Part shown: positions 41,582 through 50,359 of the stretch, one piece after another
Layout: each line of letters opens with the position of its first letter
How positions within the stretch are numbered: position 1 is the stretch's first letter
NCBI GenBank assembly: GCA_035650255.1
Contig: DASRIA010000011.1
Location: forward strand, 1-64,000
DNA length: 64,000 nucleotides
DNA from: DASRIA01 sp035650255
Lineage (GTDB): Bacteria; Actinomycetota; Thermoleophilia; Solirubrobacterales; JBBDJG01
Direction of reading: 5' to 3'
The notes under the pieces: model-generated
Database searches by the model: none
Seen by the model: only the letters and a program-made list of their open reading frames with translations
What the model was told of the DNA's origin: nothing
Translations under genes and position numbers: made by a program

Positions 41582-42460
41582 CTAGGTCTTAGCTCCGACC
41601 TTCTCGGCGGCCATCTTGGCCACCTCGGTCGGGTTGCGGCCGACGGGCACGCCCTTCGACTCGAGCGCCTCGGCCTTCGCCTGCGCCGTCCCGGAGGAGC
41701 CCGAGATGATGGCGCCCGCGTGGCCCATGCGCTTGCCCGGCGGTGCGGTGAACCCTGCGATGTAGGCGACCACGGGCTTCGTCACGTGCTCGGCGATGTA
41801 CTCGGCCGTGCGCTCCTCCTCGTCCCCGCCGATCTCGCCCACCATCACGATCAGCTCGGTCTCCGGGTCCTGCTCGAACTGCGCGATCACGTCGATGAAC
41901 GACGAGCCGATGATCGGGTCGCCGCCGATGCCCACGATGGTGGAGTTCCCGACGCCGAGCTGGGCCAGCTCGTTGCCGATCTGGTAGGTCAGCGTGCCGG
42001 ACCGCGACAGCAGGCCCACGCCCCCGGGCTGGAAGAAGTGCGCGGGGATGATCCCGACGTTCGCCTTGCCCGGGGACAGGACGCCCGGGCAGTTGGGCCC
42101 GATCAGACGGGAGTTCTTGTCCTGCAGGTAGTTGTAGGTCCGCAGCATGTCGTGGGCCGGGATGCCCTCGGTGATGCAGATGATCGTCGCGACTCCCGCA
42201 TCCGCGGACTCGGTGATCGCTGCGGCCGCGAACCGGGGCGGCACGAACACCATCGCCGTGTTGGCGCCCGTCTCGGCGACGGCGTCGGCGACCGTGTCGA
42301 AGATGGGCACGCCCTCGACGTCCTGCCCGGCCTTGCCCGGCGTCACGCCGGCCACCAGGTCGGTGCCGTACTCGCGGTTGCGCAGCCCGTGGAAGGAGCC
42401 CTCGCGCCCGGTCAGCCCCTGGACCAGGAGCTTCGTGTCGGTGTCGACGAAGATCGCCAT
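41582..42460 (-). CDS. sucD: Succinyl-CoA synthetase alpha subunit
   Basis: The 292-aa alpha subunit binds CoA and carries the phosphohistidine. It has LLVQGLTGREGSFHGL at the start, GVTPGKAGQ, IGPNCPGVLSPG and the active-site His in RMGHAGAIISG. With SucC it interconverts succinyl-CoA and succinate with nucleotide phosphorylation in the TCA cycle. It starts 4 bp after the sucC stop codon and is complete. Confidence 0.97.
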   Translation of the reverse strand: MAIFVDTDTKLLVQGLTGREGSFHGLRNREYGTDLVAGVTPGKAGQDVEGVPIFDTVADAVAETGANTAMVFVPPRFAAAAITESADAGVATIICITEGIPAHDMLRTYNYLQDKNSRLIGPNCPGVLSPGKANVGIIPAHFFQPGGVGLLSRSGTLTYQIGNELAQLGVGNSTIVGIGGDPIIGSSFIDVIAQFEQDPETELIVMVGEIGGDEEERTAEYIAEHVTKPVVAYIAGFTAPPGKRMGHAGAIISGSSGTAQAKAEALESKGVPVGRNPTEVAKMAAEKVGAKT

Positions 42461-42464
42461 CGCG

Positions 42465-43610
42465 CTACGCGGCCGCTCCTTCCTTCGCCAGCGACACGAC
42501 CATCTGCGCGGCTTCGATCATCGTCTTGGCCGGATGCAGTTGCGGCGCGTCCGCCTGCGCGAGGATCCGCCGTCCCTCCTCGTCGTTCGTGCCGTCGAGC
42601 CGCACGACGATCGGGACCGAGACGTCGATCTGGTCGAGCGCCTGGAGGATGCCGTTCGCGACCTCGTCGCAGCGGGTGATCCCGCCGAAGATGTTGAACA
42701 GGACGGCGCGCACCTTCTTGTCCGACAGCAGCACCTCGAGGGCCTGGACGATCTCCTCGGCCTTCGCGCCGCCGCCCACGTCGAGGAAGTTGGCCGGCCT
42801 GCCGCCCTCCTGCGCGACGACGTCGAGCGTCGACATCACGAGCCCCGCGCCGTTGCCGAGGATCCCGACCTCGCCGTCCAGCTTCACGTAGGTGACGCCG
42901 CGCTCCTTCGCCATCTGCTCCTGCGGGTCCTCAGCGGAGGGGTTGCGCATCTCCGCGACCTCGGGCTGGCGGAAGAGCGCGTTGTCGTCCACGGACACCT
43001 TCGCGTCCAGCGCCATCACCCGGCGGTCGCCCGTCACCACCAGCGGGTTGACCTCCACCAGCATCGCGTCGAGCGCGATGAACGCGTCGTAGAGCTTGCC
43101 CATCATCTCGCCGACCTGATCCGCGATGTCCGCGTCGATGCCGGCGTCGGCCACGAGCTTGCGGCCGTCCTCGGGGCTGAACCCGTCCAGGGGGCTCACG
43201 TGCGCGCGCGCGATCTGCTCCTCGGGGACGGACTCGATGTCCATGCCGCCGGCGGCGGAGAGCATCAGGAGCACCTTCTTCGCGCTGCGGTCGAAGACGA
43301 CCGCGGCGTAGTACTCGGCGGCGATGTCGGAGGCCGGCTCGACCCACACCTCGTGCACTGTCAGGCCACGGATGTCCATGCCGAGGATCGCGTCGGCGTG
43401 CGTCTCGGCCTCCTCGGCGTCCTGGGCGACCTTGATCCCGCCCGCCTTACCGCGGCCGCCGATCTGCACCTGAGCCTTGACCACGACCGGGAATCCGAGC
43501 TCCTCGGCGGCCTGGCGGGCCTCCTGGGGGGTCACGGCCACGCGCCCCTCGGGCACGGGCACGCCGTGCTTGGCGAAGAGCTGTTTGCCTTGGTACTCGA
43601 GCAGATCCAT
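42465..43610 (-). CDS. sucC: Succinyl-CoA synthetase beta subunit
   Basis: The 381-aa ATP-grasp subunit binds nucleotide and succinate. It begins MDLLEYQGKQLFAKHGVPVP and includes VVVKAQVQIGGRGKAGGIKV, VEVNPLVVTGD, GNGAGLVMSTLD and FNIFGGITRCDEVANGI. It forms the operon sucC-sucD with a 4-bp gap. The palindrome CCATATATGG covers the ATG; an AT patch here may contribute to the promoter, which is not otherwise clear. Confidence 0.97.
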   Translation of the reverse strand: MDLLEYQGKQLFAKHGVPVPEGRVAVTPQEARQAAEELGFPVVVKAQVQIGGRGKAGGIKVAQDAEEAETHADAILGMDIRGLTVHEVWVEPASDIAAEYYAAVVFDRSAKKVLLMLSAAGGMDIESVPEEQIARAHVSPLDGFSPEDGRKLVADAGIDADIADQVGEMMGKLYDAFIALDAMLVEVNPLVVTGDRRVMALDAKVSVDDNALFRQPEVAEMRNPSAEDPQEQMAKERGVTYVKLDGEVGILGNGAGLVMSTLDVVAQEGGRPANFLDVGGGAKAEEIVQALEVLLSDKKVRAVLFNIFGGITRCDEVANGILQALDQIDVSVPIVVRLDGTNDEEGRRILAQADAPQLHPAKTMIEAAQMVVSLAKEGAAA

Positions 43611-43682
43611 ATATGGTTCCGGCCGCCCGCTTCCCGGCGCCGAGCGCGGGGAAGCTATCAACAAACCCTTTGGCCGCTGCCT

Positions 43683-44393
43683 GTGCCCCTTCCCAAAACC
43701 ATCGATTTCGTCAGCCTGGAGGTCTACGGGACCCTGATCGACTGGGAGGGCGGCATCTACGACGCCTTCCAGAAGGAGGCCGAGCGCGACGGCTTCACGA
43801 TCGACCGGAACACCCTGATCCCGCTGTTCCTCGAAAAACAGCGCGAGATCATGTCGGGGTCCTACGAGCTGTACGCCGAGGTCCTGCGGCGCACGGCGAT
43901 CGCCGTCGCGGAGGAGCTGGGCTGGGAGCTCGAGCCGGTGCGGTCCAGCTTCCTGCCCAACAGCGTGCCTGCCTGGAAGCCGTTCCGGGACTCCAACGCG
44001 CTGCTCGACCGGCTGCGCAAGAAGTACCACAAGCCGGATGCGAGCAACGTGACCGGCATCGGGCTGATCTCCAACATCGACGACAAGCTGCTGGGAGCCA
44101 CCCGCCGCCACCTGCGCACCGACTTCGACCTGGTCGTGACCGCGCAGCAGGTCCGCTCCTACAAGCCGGACCCGGCCCACTTCAAGGAGGCCAAGCGGCG
44201 CCTCGGCACCAAGACGAAGTCGATCCACCTCGCGACGGGGCTCGAGACGGACGTGCTGCCCTGCGTGAAGCTGAAGATCCCGGTGATCTGGATCGACCGC
44301 AAGAAGGAGGGCTGGCCGCAGGGCGTGAAGGGCAAGCCGGCCGAGATCGTGAAGGACCTCAGGTCGGCCGTGAAGCTCTTGGGCGCCGCCTAG
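43683..44393 (+). CDS. HAD-like protein with altered catalytic motif
   Basis: The 236-aa protein aligns with 2-haloacid-dehalogenase-like HAD proteins: an N-terminal VYGTLIDWEGG, a helical cap, GLISNIDDKLLGATRRHL (motif II) and the Lys in SYKPDPAHFKEAKRRLG (motif III). Two catalytic positions deviate. The nucleophile Asp before VYGT is Glu (SLEVYGT), and the motif IV aspartates are replaced (HLATGLETDVL). It is therefore probably not a normal HAD hydrolase and may be a binding protein. The GTG start at 43683 is divergent from sucC. Confidence 0.82.
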   Translation: MPLPKTIDFVSLEVYGTLIDWEGGIYDAFQKEAERDGFTIDRNTLIPLFLEKQREIMSGSYELYAEVLRRTAIAVAEELGWELEPVRSSFLPNSVPAWKPFRDSNALLDRLRKKYHKPDASNVTGIGLISNIDDKLLGATRRHLRTDFDLVVTAQQVRSYKPDPAHFKEAKRRLGTKTKSIHLATGLETDVLPCVKLKIPVIWIDRKKEGWPQGVKGKPAEIVKDLRSAVKLLGAA

Positions 44394-44485
44394 AGCCCGC
44401 CACGCCGGGGGCCACCGCGCGGTGCCCGGTTTGGAGCACCTATGCGGTAGTCGATGTGTCGCACCGCGCGGGGTCGACCGCCCGC

Positions 44486-44501
44486 CGGTCCGCTCGGACC
44501 G
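44486..44501. terminator. Hairpin between convergent genes
   Basis: CGGTCCG-CT-CGGACCG forms a tight stem ending 2 bp past the stop of the carboxylase gene (minus). A second GC palindrome, CACCGCGCGGTG, lies about 70 bp away near the HAD gene stop. No T run is present. Together they fill the 110-bp convergent gap. Confidence 0.45.
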
Positions 44502-44503
44502 CC

Positions 44504-46294
44504 CTAACCGATCTTCGCCAGGCGGTCGCCGGCGCTGACCGAGGCGCCTTCCGCCACGCTCAGCTCCTCGACCTTCCCCGCCACGGGAGCCGTGATCTCG
44601 TTTTCCATCTTCATCGCCTCGATCACGCACACGACCGCGCCGGCCTCGACTTCCTCGCCTTGCTTGACGTTCACGCGCAAGACCGTGCCCTGGAGCGGCG
44701 AGACGATCGCGCCGTCCGCACCGCCTGACGCCGCCCCGCCCGCGCGCTCGCGGCGCGGCGCGGGACGCGCGCCGGTCGAGTTCGCACCGGCCGCGGCGAC
44801 AACCCCGCCGGCCGGAGGCGGGCCGATCACTTTCACGTTGAACCGGCGGCTGTCCACCTCGACCGTGTAGTCGCGCTCGACCTTCTCCTCGTCCTCCTCC
44901 GCGGCAGCCGGGGCGGGGGCCGCCTCCGGCGCCAGCGACTTGAGCCACTTCGCGTCCTCCACGAGGTCGCGGCAGGTCTCGGCGTTTCGCCACTGCTTCG
45001 AGGACAGCAGCGCCTGGTGGAACGGGATCAGGGTCGTGAGGCCGCCGATCTCGTACTCGTCGAGCGCCCGCAGCATGCGCGCGGTGGCCGCTTCGCGGTC
45101 GGTGTCCCAGACGATCAGCTTGGCCACCATCGGGTCGTACATCGGGGAGATCTCCGAGCCGGGCCGGACCCCGGAGTCGATGCGCACACCGGGCCCCCCG
45201 GGCTCCTTGTAGGAGGTGATGCGCCCGGGAGCGGGGGCGAATTTCTTGTGCGCCGCCTCCGCGTTGATGCGGCACTCGATCGAGCAGCCCCGCAGCTGCA
45301 CCTCCTCCTGGGCGAACGAGAGCGGCTCGCCGGCGGCGATCCGGACCTGCTCCCGCACGATGTCGATGCCCGTCGCCATCTCGGTGACGGTGTGCTCCAC
45401 CTGGACGCGGGTGTTCATCTCGAGGAAGAAGTACTCGAGCTTCCCATCGGCGTCGTGCGCCAGCAGCCCCTCGATCGTCCCGGCCGAGCGGTAGCCGATC
45501 GCCTCGGCGGCATCGGTCGCGATCTTGCCGATCCGCGCCCGGAACTCCTCGTCGACCTCCGGCGCGGGCGTCTCCTCGATCAGCTTCTGGTGGCGCCGCT
45601 GGACCGAGCAATCCCGCTCGCCCAGGTGCACCACGTTGCCCTTCGAGTCGGCCAAGACTTGGACCTCTACGTGACGGGGGTCCTCGAGGTAGCGCTCCAG
45701 GTAGACGGTCGGGTCGGAGAAGAACTTCTCGCCCTCGCGCGCGGCGCCCTCGAGGGCCGCCTCGAGCTCGTCCTCGGACATGGCGACGCGGAATCCCTTG
45801 CCGCCTCCGCCGCCCGCGGCCTTGACGGCGACGGGATACCCGATCTCCTTGGCAATCTTCTTCGCAGCGGCGAGGCCCTCGACCGGGTCGGTCGTGCCGG
45901 GGACGATCGGCACACCGGCGGCCTTCATCAGCTCGCGGGCCTTCGTCTTGGAGCCCATGGCCTCGATCGCCTCGTGCGGCGGTCCGATGAACACGATCTT
46001 GGCCTTCTTGCAGGCTTTCGCGAAGGCGGCGTTCTCGGCCAGGAACCCGTAGCCAGGGTGGATCGCCTCCGCGCCGGCCTGAGACGCGACCTCGAGGATC
46101 TTGTCGACCTTCAGGTAGCTCTCGGTGGCCGGGCCGGGGCCGAGCAGGAACGCCTCGTCCGCCATCTCCACGTGTGGCGCCTCGCGGTCGACCTCCGAAT
46201 AGACGGCGACCGACGCGATGCCCATTTCCTTGAGCGTGCGGATCACGCGCACGGCGATCTCGCCCCGGTTTGCCACGAGCACCTTGGAGAACAT
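44504..46294 (-). CDS. Acyl-CoA carboxylase biotin carboxylase/BCCP subunit
   Basis: The 596-aa alpha subunit combines biotin carboxylase (residues 1-450; LVANRGEIAVRVIRTLKEMG, ATP-grasp KAAGGGGGKGFRV, FLEMNTRVQVEHTVTEM) with a Pro/Ala/Glu-rich linker and a C-terminal biotinyl domain whose Lys is in IEAMKMENEI (about residue 560). It carboxylates biotin for acetyl- or propionyl-CoA carboxylation. The carboxyltransferase subunit is 14 kb away at 60201 and a possible epsilon subunit at 54428. TATAGT (46304-46309) lies 9 nt before the ATG. Confidence 0.95.
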   Translation of the reverse strand: MFSKVLVANRGEIAVRVIRTLKEMGIASVAVYSEVDREAPHVEMADEAFLLGPGPATESYLKVDKILEVASQAGAEAIHPGYGFLAENAAFAKACKKAKIVFIGPPHEAIEAMGSKTKARELMKAAGVPIVPGTTDPVEGLAAAKKIAKEIGYPVAVKAAGGGGGKGFRVAMSEDELEAALEGAAREGEKFFSDPTVYLERYLEDPRHVEVQVLADSKGNVVHLGERDCSVQRRHQKLIEETPAPEVDEEFRARIGKIATDAAEAIGYRSAGTIEGLLAHDADGKLEYFFLEMNTRVQVEHTVTEMATGIDIVREQVRIAAGEPLSFAQEEVQLRGCSIECRINAEAAHKKFAPAPGRITSYKEPGGPGVRIDSGVRPGSEISPMYDPMVAKLIVWDTDREAATARMLRALDEYEIGGLTTLIPFHQALLSSKQWRNAETCRDLVEDAKWLKSLAPEAAPAPAAAEEDEEKVERDYTVEVDSRRFNVKVIGPPPAGGVVAAAGANSTGARPAPRRERAGGAASGGADGAIVSPLQGTVLRVNVKQGEEVEAGAVVCVIEAMKMENEITAPVAGKVEELSVAEGASVSAGDRLAKIG

Positions 46295-46303
46295 CGGCGC
46301 CGG

Positions 46304-46309
46304 ACTATA
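46304..46309 (-). promoter_or_regulatory. -10 box of acyl-CoA carboxylase gene
   Basis: TATAGT on the minus strand, five of six bases of the consensus, ends 9 nt before the ATG at 46294. It lies within a GC-rich palindrome (GGCGCCGG..CCGGCGCC) covering 46296-46317, which may be an operator. Confidence 0.5.
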
Positions 46310-46347
46310 CCGGCGCCCTCCCTGCGCTCAGGAGGCCTGGACAGGCC

Positions 46348-46415
46348 GATGCCCGCCCCGACGGGGGCGGGCATCTGCGCCGTCGGAGGCGCGCTCTCTG
46401 GGTGAAGGCGCCTCC
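46348..46415 (-). terminator. Double hairpin after the repeat-protein gene
   Basis: Two strong stems lie in the 251-bp gap between the repeat-protein stop and the carboxylase start. GATGCCCGCCCC/GGGGCGGGCATC (46348-46359, 46364-46375) has 12-bp perfect arms and a 4-nt loop. GGAGGCGC/GCGCCTCC (46385-46392, 46408-46415) has a 15-nt loop. They probably end the upstream minus-strand transcript. No T run is present. The remaining 46416-46545 shows no feature. Confidence 0.55.
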
Positions 46416-46545
46416 TATTCCTGCGCGCCGGGCCGGCGAACCGCATTCGTGCATCCGCACGGCCCCGCGCTTCGTCCCTTAGCCGATAGACATCACCGCC
46501 CTCGGCTTTCTTCCCTCGAATCGGCCATTGGTCATCGGTCGGCCC

Positions 46546-49194
46546 CTAGCAGTTCTTCCGAACGCACTTGACCTCGCCCTTGACCTTGGCGCGCTTCTTG
46601 GCCTTCTTGCTCTTCTTGGACTTCTTGCTCTTCTTGGCGCACTTGCACTTCTTCGCCTTCGGAGCGGTCGCGGAGGACTTCGCGGCCGGTGCGGGCGTCG
46701 TGACGTAGTGGTGCACCACGATCGTCGTCACCGTCGGGGGCTGCGGGCCACCGTTGCCGTTGCCACCCTCGTGGCCGTTCTCCTCCTCGGCCTCGCCGGC
46801 CGACTGGTCCTGGTCGTTGCCCTGCTTGGTCTTGTTCTTGTTGCTCGACTTCGCGGACGTCGACCCCTCGTTGCTCTGGCTGACGTTCCCGTTGAAGCAC
46901 CGGGTGCACACGATGGTGACGCCGGCCGGGACGTAGCTGTTGCTCTGCGTCGTCGTCGCCGTCGACGTGGAGCCCTGGCTGGTGCTGTTGCTGTTCGTCC
47001 CTGACTGAGTCTGGGTCACGTCGTCGCCCGCACCCGCGCCCTCGGTGTCGCCACCGCCGGCCGACTGGGACTGGTCGTTCCCCTGCTCCGTTCCGTTCTG
47101 GTTCTCGGCCTCAGCCGAGGTGTCGGCCTCGTTCGACTGCGCGACGTCGCCGTTGAAGCAACGCGTGCAGGTGATCGTGCCGCCCTGGCCGCCACCGTAG
47201 GTGTTGCTCTGGGTGGTCGTGCCGGTCGCCGTGGAGCCCTGCGACGTGCTGTTGCTGTTCGTGCCCGACTGGTCCTGGGTCACGTTGTCGCCTGCTCCGT
47301 TGCCCTCGGTGTCGCCACCGCCGGCCGACTGGGACTGCTCGTTGCCCTGCTCCGTCTCGTTGCCGTTCTCGGCCTCAGCCGAGGTGTCGGCCTCGTTCGA
47401 CTGCTCGACGTCGCCGTTGAAGCAGCGCGTGCAGTCGATGGTGCCGCCGCCCGGACCACCGTTGGTGTTGCTCTGGGTGGTCGTCGCGGTGGCCGTGGAG
47501 CCCTGGCTGGTCTCGTTGCTGTTCGTCCCTGACTGGTCCTGGGTCACGTCGTCGCCCGCACCCGCGCCCTCGGTGTCGCCACCGCCGGCCGACTGGGACT
47601 GCTCGTTCCCCTGCTCGGTCTCGTTGCCGTTCTCGGCAGAGGCCTCGGTCTCGGCCTCGTTGCCCTGCTCGGCGTCGCCGTTGTTCGAACGGTCGCCGCT
47701 CGAGCCGGTGCCCGACCCGTTCTCGTTGCTCTGGGTCGTGGTGCCGGTGGCCGTCGAGCCCTGGCTGGTCGAGTTGGAGTTGTCGCCCGTCTGGCTCTGG
47801 TCGGCTGTGTCGCCCGCTCCATTGCCCTCGGTGTCGCCACCGCCGGCCGACTGCTCCTGCTCGTTCGACTGCTCGGTCTCGTTGCCGTTCTCGGCCTCAG
47901 CCGAGGTCTCGGCCTCGTTGCCCTGCTCGACGTCGCCGTTGTTCGAACGGTCGCCCGAGCTGCCCTCACCGCCACCGTTGGTGTTGCTCTGGGTGGTGGT
48001 GCCGGTGCTCGAGGAGTCCTGGCTCGTCGAGTTGGAGTTGTCGCCCGTCTGGGTCTGGTCGGCTGTGTCGCCCGCTCCAGCGCCCTCGGTGTCGCCACCG
48101 CCGGCCGACTGCTCCTGCTCGTTCGACTGCTCGGTCTCGTTGCCGTTCTCGGCAGAGGCCTCGGTCTCGGCCTCGTTGCCCTGCTCGGCGTCGCCGTTGC
48201 CCGAGCGGTCACCAGTGCTGCCCGACCCGGTGTTCTCGTTGCTCTGGGTCGTGGTGCCGGTGCTGGACGAGTCCTGCGACGTCTCGTTGCTGTTCGACCC
48301 GCTCTGGTCCTGGGTCACGTCGTCGCCGGCACCCGCGCCCTCGGTGTCGCCACCGCCGGCGGACTGCTCCTGCTCGTTGCTCTGCTCCGTCTCGTTGCCG
48401 TTCTCGGCCTCAGCCGAGGTGTCGGCCTCGTTGGACTGCTCGGCGTCGCCGTTGTTCGAGCGGTCGCCGCTCGAGCCGGTGCCCGACCCGTTGGTGTTGC
48501 TCTGGGTCGTGGTGCCGGTGCTCGAGGAGTCCTGGGTGGTGCTGTTGGTGTTCGACCCGGTCTGGTCCTGGGTCACGTTGTCGCCAGCCCCGGCGCCCTC
48601 GGTGTCGCCACCGCCGGCCTCCTGGGACTGCTCGTTGCCCTGCTCGGTCTCGTTGCCGTTCTCGGCCTCAGCCGAGGTGTCGGCCTCGTTGGACTGCTCG
48701 GCGTCGCCGTTGTTCGAGCGGTCGCCGCCCTCGGTGCCGGTGGCACCGGAGTTGTCGTTCGTCTGCGTGGTCGTGGCCGTGCTGGACGCGTCCTGGGTCG
48801 TCGAGTTGCTGTTCGTCCCGGACTGGTCCTGGGTCACGTCGTCACCGGAGCCTGCGCCCTCGGTGTCGCCACTGCCTGCGGACTGCTCCTGCTCGTTGCC
48901 CTGCTCGGTCTCGTTGCCGTTCTCGGCCTCAGCCGAGGTGTCGGCCTCGTTCGCCTGCTCGGACTCGCCGTTGTTGGAGCGGTCTCCGCTGCCGGAGCCC
49001 TCGGCCCCGTTGGTGTTGCTCTGTGTGGTTGTCGCCGTGTCCGTCGCGCCCTGCGTGGTGCTGTTGGTGTCGGTGCCCGTCTGCGTCTGAGTGGCGGTGT
49101 CACCGGCCCCTGCATCCTGGCCGTACGAGACGGCCGGGCTGCCAGCAATTGCAAGGGCGAGGATGCTCACGACGAGCGCTAGCTTGCGTCTCAA
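46546..49194 (-). CDS. Giant repetitive acidic secreted protein
   Basis: The 882-aa precursor has a signal peptide (residues 1-25, ending VSYG-QD), eight tandem repeats of 85-88 residues (86-778) flanked by partial units, and a C-terminal Lys/Ser tail with Cys residues (CKCAKKSKKSKK and KCVRKNC). Repeats are rich in Asn, Gln, Thr, Ser, Gly and Glu with almost no large hydrophobics. Conserved segments are NGNETEQGNEQ, GGGDTEGAGAGD and VTQDQSGTNSN. Units 6-8 replace the GDRSNNGD turn by CTRCFNGD. QxG/N spacing loosely recalls curlin-like solenoids, but I recognise no family. TTG start with SD GGAGG (49201-49205), spacing 6. There is no LPxTG or membrane anchor. Confidence 0.85.
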   Translation of the reverse strand: MRRKLALVVSILALAIAGSPAVSYGQDAGAGDTATQTQTGTDTNSTTQGATDTATTTQSNTNGAEGSGSGDRSNNGESEQANEADTSAEAENGNETEQGNEQEQSAGSGDTEGAGSGDDVTQDQSGTNSNSTTQDASSTATTTQTNDNSGATGTEGGDRSNNGDAEQSNEADTSAEAENGNETEQGNEQSQEAGGGDTEGAGAGDNVTQDQTGSNTNSTTQDSSSTGTTTQSNTNGSGTGSSGDRSNNGDAEQSNEADTSAEAENGNETEQSNEQEQSAGGGDTEGAGAGDDVTQDQSGSNSNETSQDSSSTGTTTQSNENTGSGSTGDRSGNGDAEQGNEAETEASAENGNETEQSNEQEQSAGGGDTEGAGAGDTADQTQTGDNSNSTSQDSSSTGTTTQSNTNGGGEGSSGDRSNNGDVEQGNEAETSAEAENGNETEQSNEQEQSAGGGDTEGNGAGDTADQSQTGDNSNSTSQGSTATGTTTQSNENGSGTGSSGDRSNNGDAEQGNEAETEASAENGNETEQGNEQSQSAGGGDTEGAGAGDDVTQDQSGTNSNETSQGSTATATTTQSNTNGGPGGGTIDCTRCFNGDVEQSNEADTSAEAENGNETEQGNEQSQSAGGGDTEGNGAGDNVTQDQSGTNSNSTSQGSTATGTTTQSNTYGGGQGGTITCTRCFNGDVAQSNEADTSAEAENQNGTEQGNDQSQSAGGGDTEGAGAGDDVTQTQSGTNSNSTSQGSTSTATTTQSNSYVPAGVTIVCTRCFNGNVSQSNEGSTSAKSSNKNKTKQGNDQDQSAGEAEEENGHEGGNGNGGPQPPTVTTIVVHHYVTTPAPAAKSSATAPKAKKCKCAKKSKKSKKSKKAKKRAKVKGEVKCVRKNC
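46861..48939 (-). repeat. Eight tandem coding repeats of about 258 bp
   Basis: Units begin at each TSAEAEN/TEASAEN segment and encode 87, 86, 85, 86, 86, 88, 88 and 87 residues. Nucleotide identity between neighbours is high over long stretches, for example around the codons for ENGNETEQ. This indicates recent duplication or homogenisation, and copy number may vary between strains. Confidence 0.9.
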
Positions 49195-49270
49195 CGTGTT
49201 CCTCCAATCGATTAACTGATCGCCGGGGAACCAGATCCCCGGTGTGGCCCTTGTGTGCGCGCCGGGCGGC

Positions 49271-50110
49271 TTAGCCCGGGTGCTCGATTGGGGGCACGTA
49301 TGCCGACGGCCACCAGAAGACCGCCGAATTGCGAAAAGCTCGTGTCCAGTCCGGCGGCAGCATGCGGAAGACGGCCAAGAGGCCGAGCGCGGTCAGCATG
49401 ACCAGCGCGGCTCCTCCACCGCCGCCACCGCCGAACAGGTTGAAGAAAAGCATCGTGTTGCCGGAGCTGTCCACGAGGACCAGCCCGGCGCCGCCCGAGC
49501 CGGCCTGCGCCTGGCGCGCCGCACGCTCGCGTGCGTCCAGCGCCGGGATGCTCGCGGCGGCCGCGGCGATGGAGCCGAAGCGCGTGAAGCTGCCGAGCAC
49601 CGCGGTCTCGCCGTCCCCGCCGCTCGATCCGCCGGTGCCGAGGATGAAGGCGTCGCCCTTCTCGGTCCAGGCCCAGTCCTCGCCGGTCGATGCCGGCGGC
49701 AGCGGGGCCGTCGGTGCGAAGGACTCGGCCGGACCGGCCTCTGCCGGCGCGGCAATCTGCGTCGTCGACGACGCCGCTGGCGTGCGCGCCGGCTCCGGGC
49801 GCTGCTGCGGCTCGACGCGCGCAGCCGGCTCCGGCGGCGGCTGGACTTCGTTACCGGCTTCTGGCGGGGGTGGGGAAGCGTCAACCGGGTCCGGCGGCGG
49901 CGGCGGAGGCTCGGGTGCCGGCTCCGGCGGAGGCGGCGGAGGCTCGGGTGCCGGCTCCGGCGGAGGAGGCGGAGGCTCGGTCGCCGACGGGCCGCCGTCC
50001 GGTGGCGCGTCCAGCACCTGCGCAAACGACGCAGGTGCCCACACGGCGAACGCCGCGGCGCAAACTGCCGCGACGAGAATCGCGCGAATCAGGTTAGGCG
50101 CAGTCGACAT
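49271..50110 (-). CDS. Proline-rich exported membrane protein
   Basis: The 279-aa protein, read from the ATG at 50110 (MSTAPNLIRAILVAAVC), has a signal peptide ending near ASFAQ (residue 31), a Pro/Glu region (about 35-125) with three PEPAPEPPPPPP-like repeats, a middle region of unknown fold (about 140-215) and one C-terminal transmembrane helix (about 232-252) preceded by poly-Gly, then an aromatic tail. The Pro-rich part would span the wall. It lies 76 bp upstream of the repetitive protein gene on the same strand, so the two probably belong together. Confidence 0.75.
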   Translation of the reverse strand: MSTAPNLIRAILVAAVCAAAFAVWAPASFAQVLDAPPDGGPSATEPPPPPPEPAPEPPPPPPEPAPEPPPPPPDPVDASPPPPEAGNEVQPPPEPAARVEPQQRPEPARTPAASSTTQIAAPAEAGPAESFAPTAPLPPASTGEDWAWTEKGDAFILGTGGSSGGDGETAVLGSFTRFGSIAAAAASIPALDARERAARQAQAGSGGAGLVLVDSSGNTMLFFNLFGGGGGGGAALVMLTALGLLAVFRMLPPDWTRAFRNSAVFWWPSAYVPPIEHPG

Positions 50111-50257
50111 TCTCTGCGACAAGAACCAGCTCTGGGTCGTGACATGAACCAAACACGTTGAGGACCTCCACCTCTGCGTGCATTGCTATGGCGAGGACGT
50201 CCGTGTTGAGGACCCAGAACCCTCGACGCGGAAAGTAACTCCGCGATTCTCGCGAGC

Positions 50258-50303
50258 GCAACCCGCGTTGTCAGAAATGCAACGTCGATTGCACGAACGC
50301 AAC
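50258..50303. promoter_or_regulatory. Three GCAAC boxes with two-turn spacing
   Basis: GCAAC occurs at 50258-50262, 50279-50283 and 50299-50303, spaced 21 and 20 bp, in the 249-bp divergent region between the proline-rich gene and the membrane XRE gene. Contexts are similar (GCGCAACC, ATGCAACG, ACGCAACC). The helical phasing suggests binding sites for a regulator. The rest of 50111-50359 shows no clear -10 or -35. Confidence 0.45.
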
Positions 50304-50359
50304 CGTGTGTGCACGCGTGCGCAGACTGCTTGCGGTTTGCGTTTCCCCTGGAATCGTTC

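Noticed and set aside
46861..48939. Regular repeats that could suggest a CRISPR-like array
   Set aside because: Units are 258 bp, fully coding, in frame and similar throughout; there is no short repeat/unique spacer structure and no cas gene.
47201..49090. 629-codon plus-strand open frame rich in Ser/Pro/Val opposite the repeat protein
   Set aside because: It is the mirror of the repetitive gene; absence of stops follows from its codon pattern. The minus-strand frame has the signal peptide and Shine-Dalgarno.
49860..50000. GC-rich direct repeats in the proline-rich gene as a separate repeat element
   Set aside because: They simply encode PEPAPEPPPPPP-type repeats and need no other explanation.
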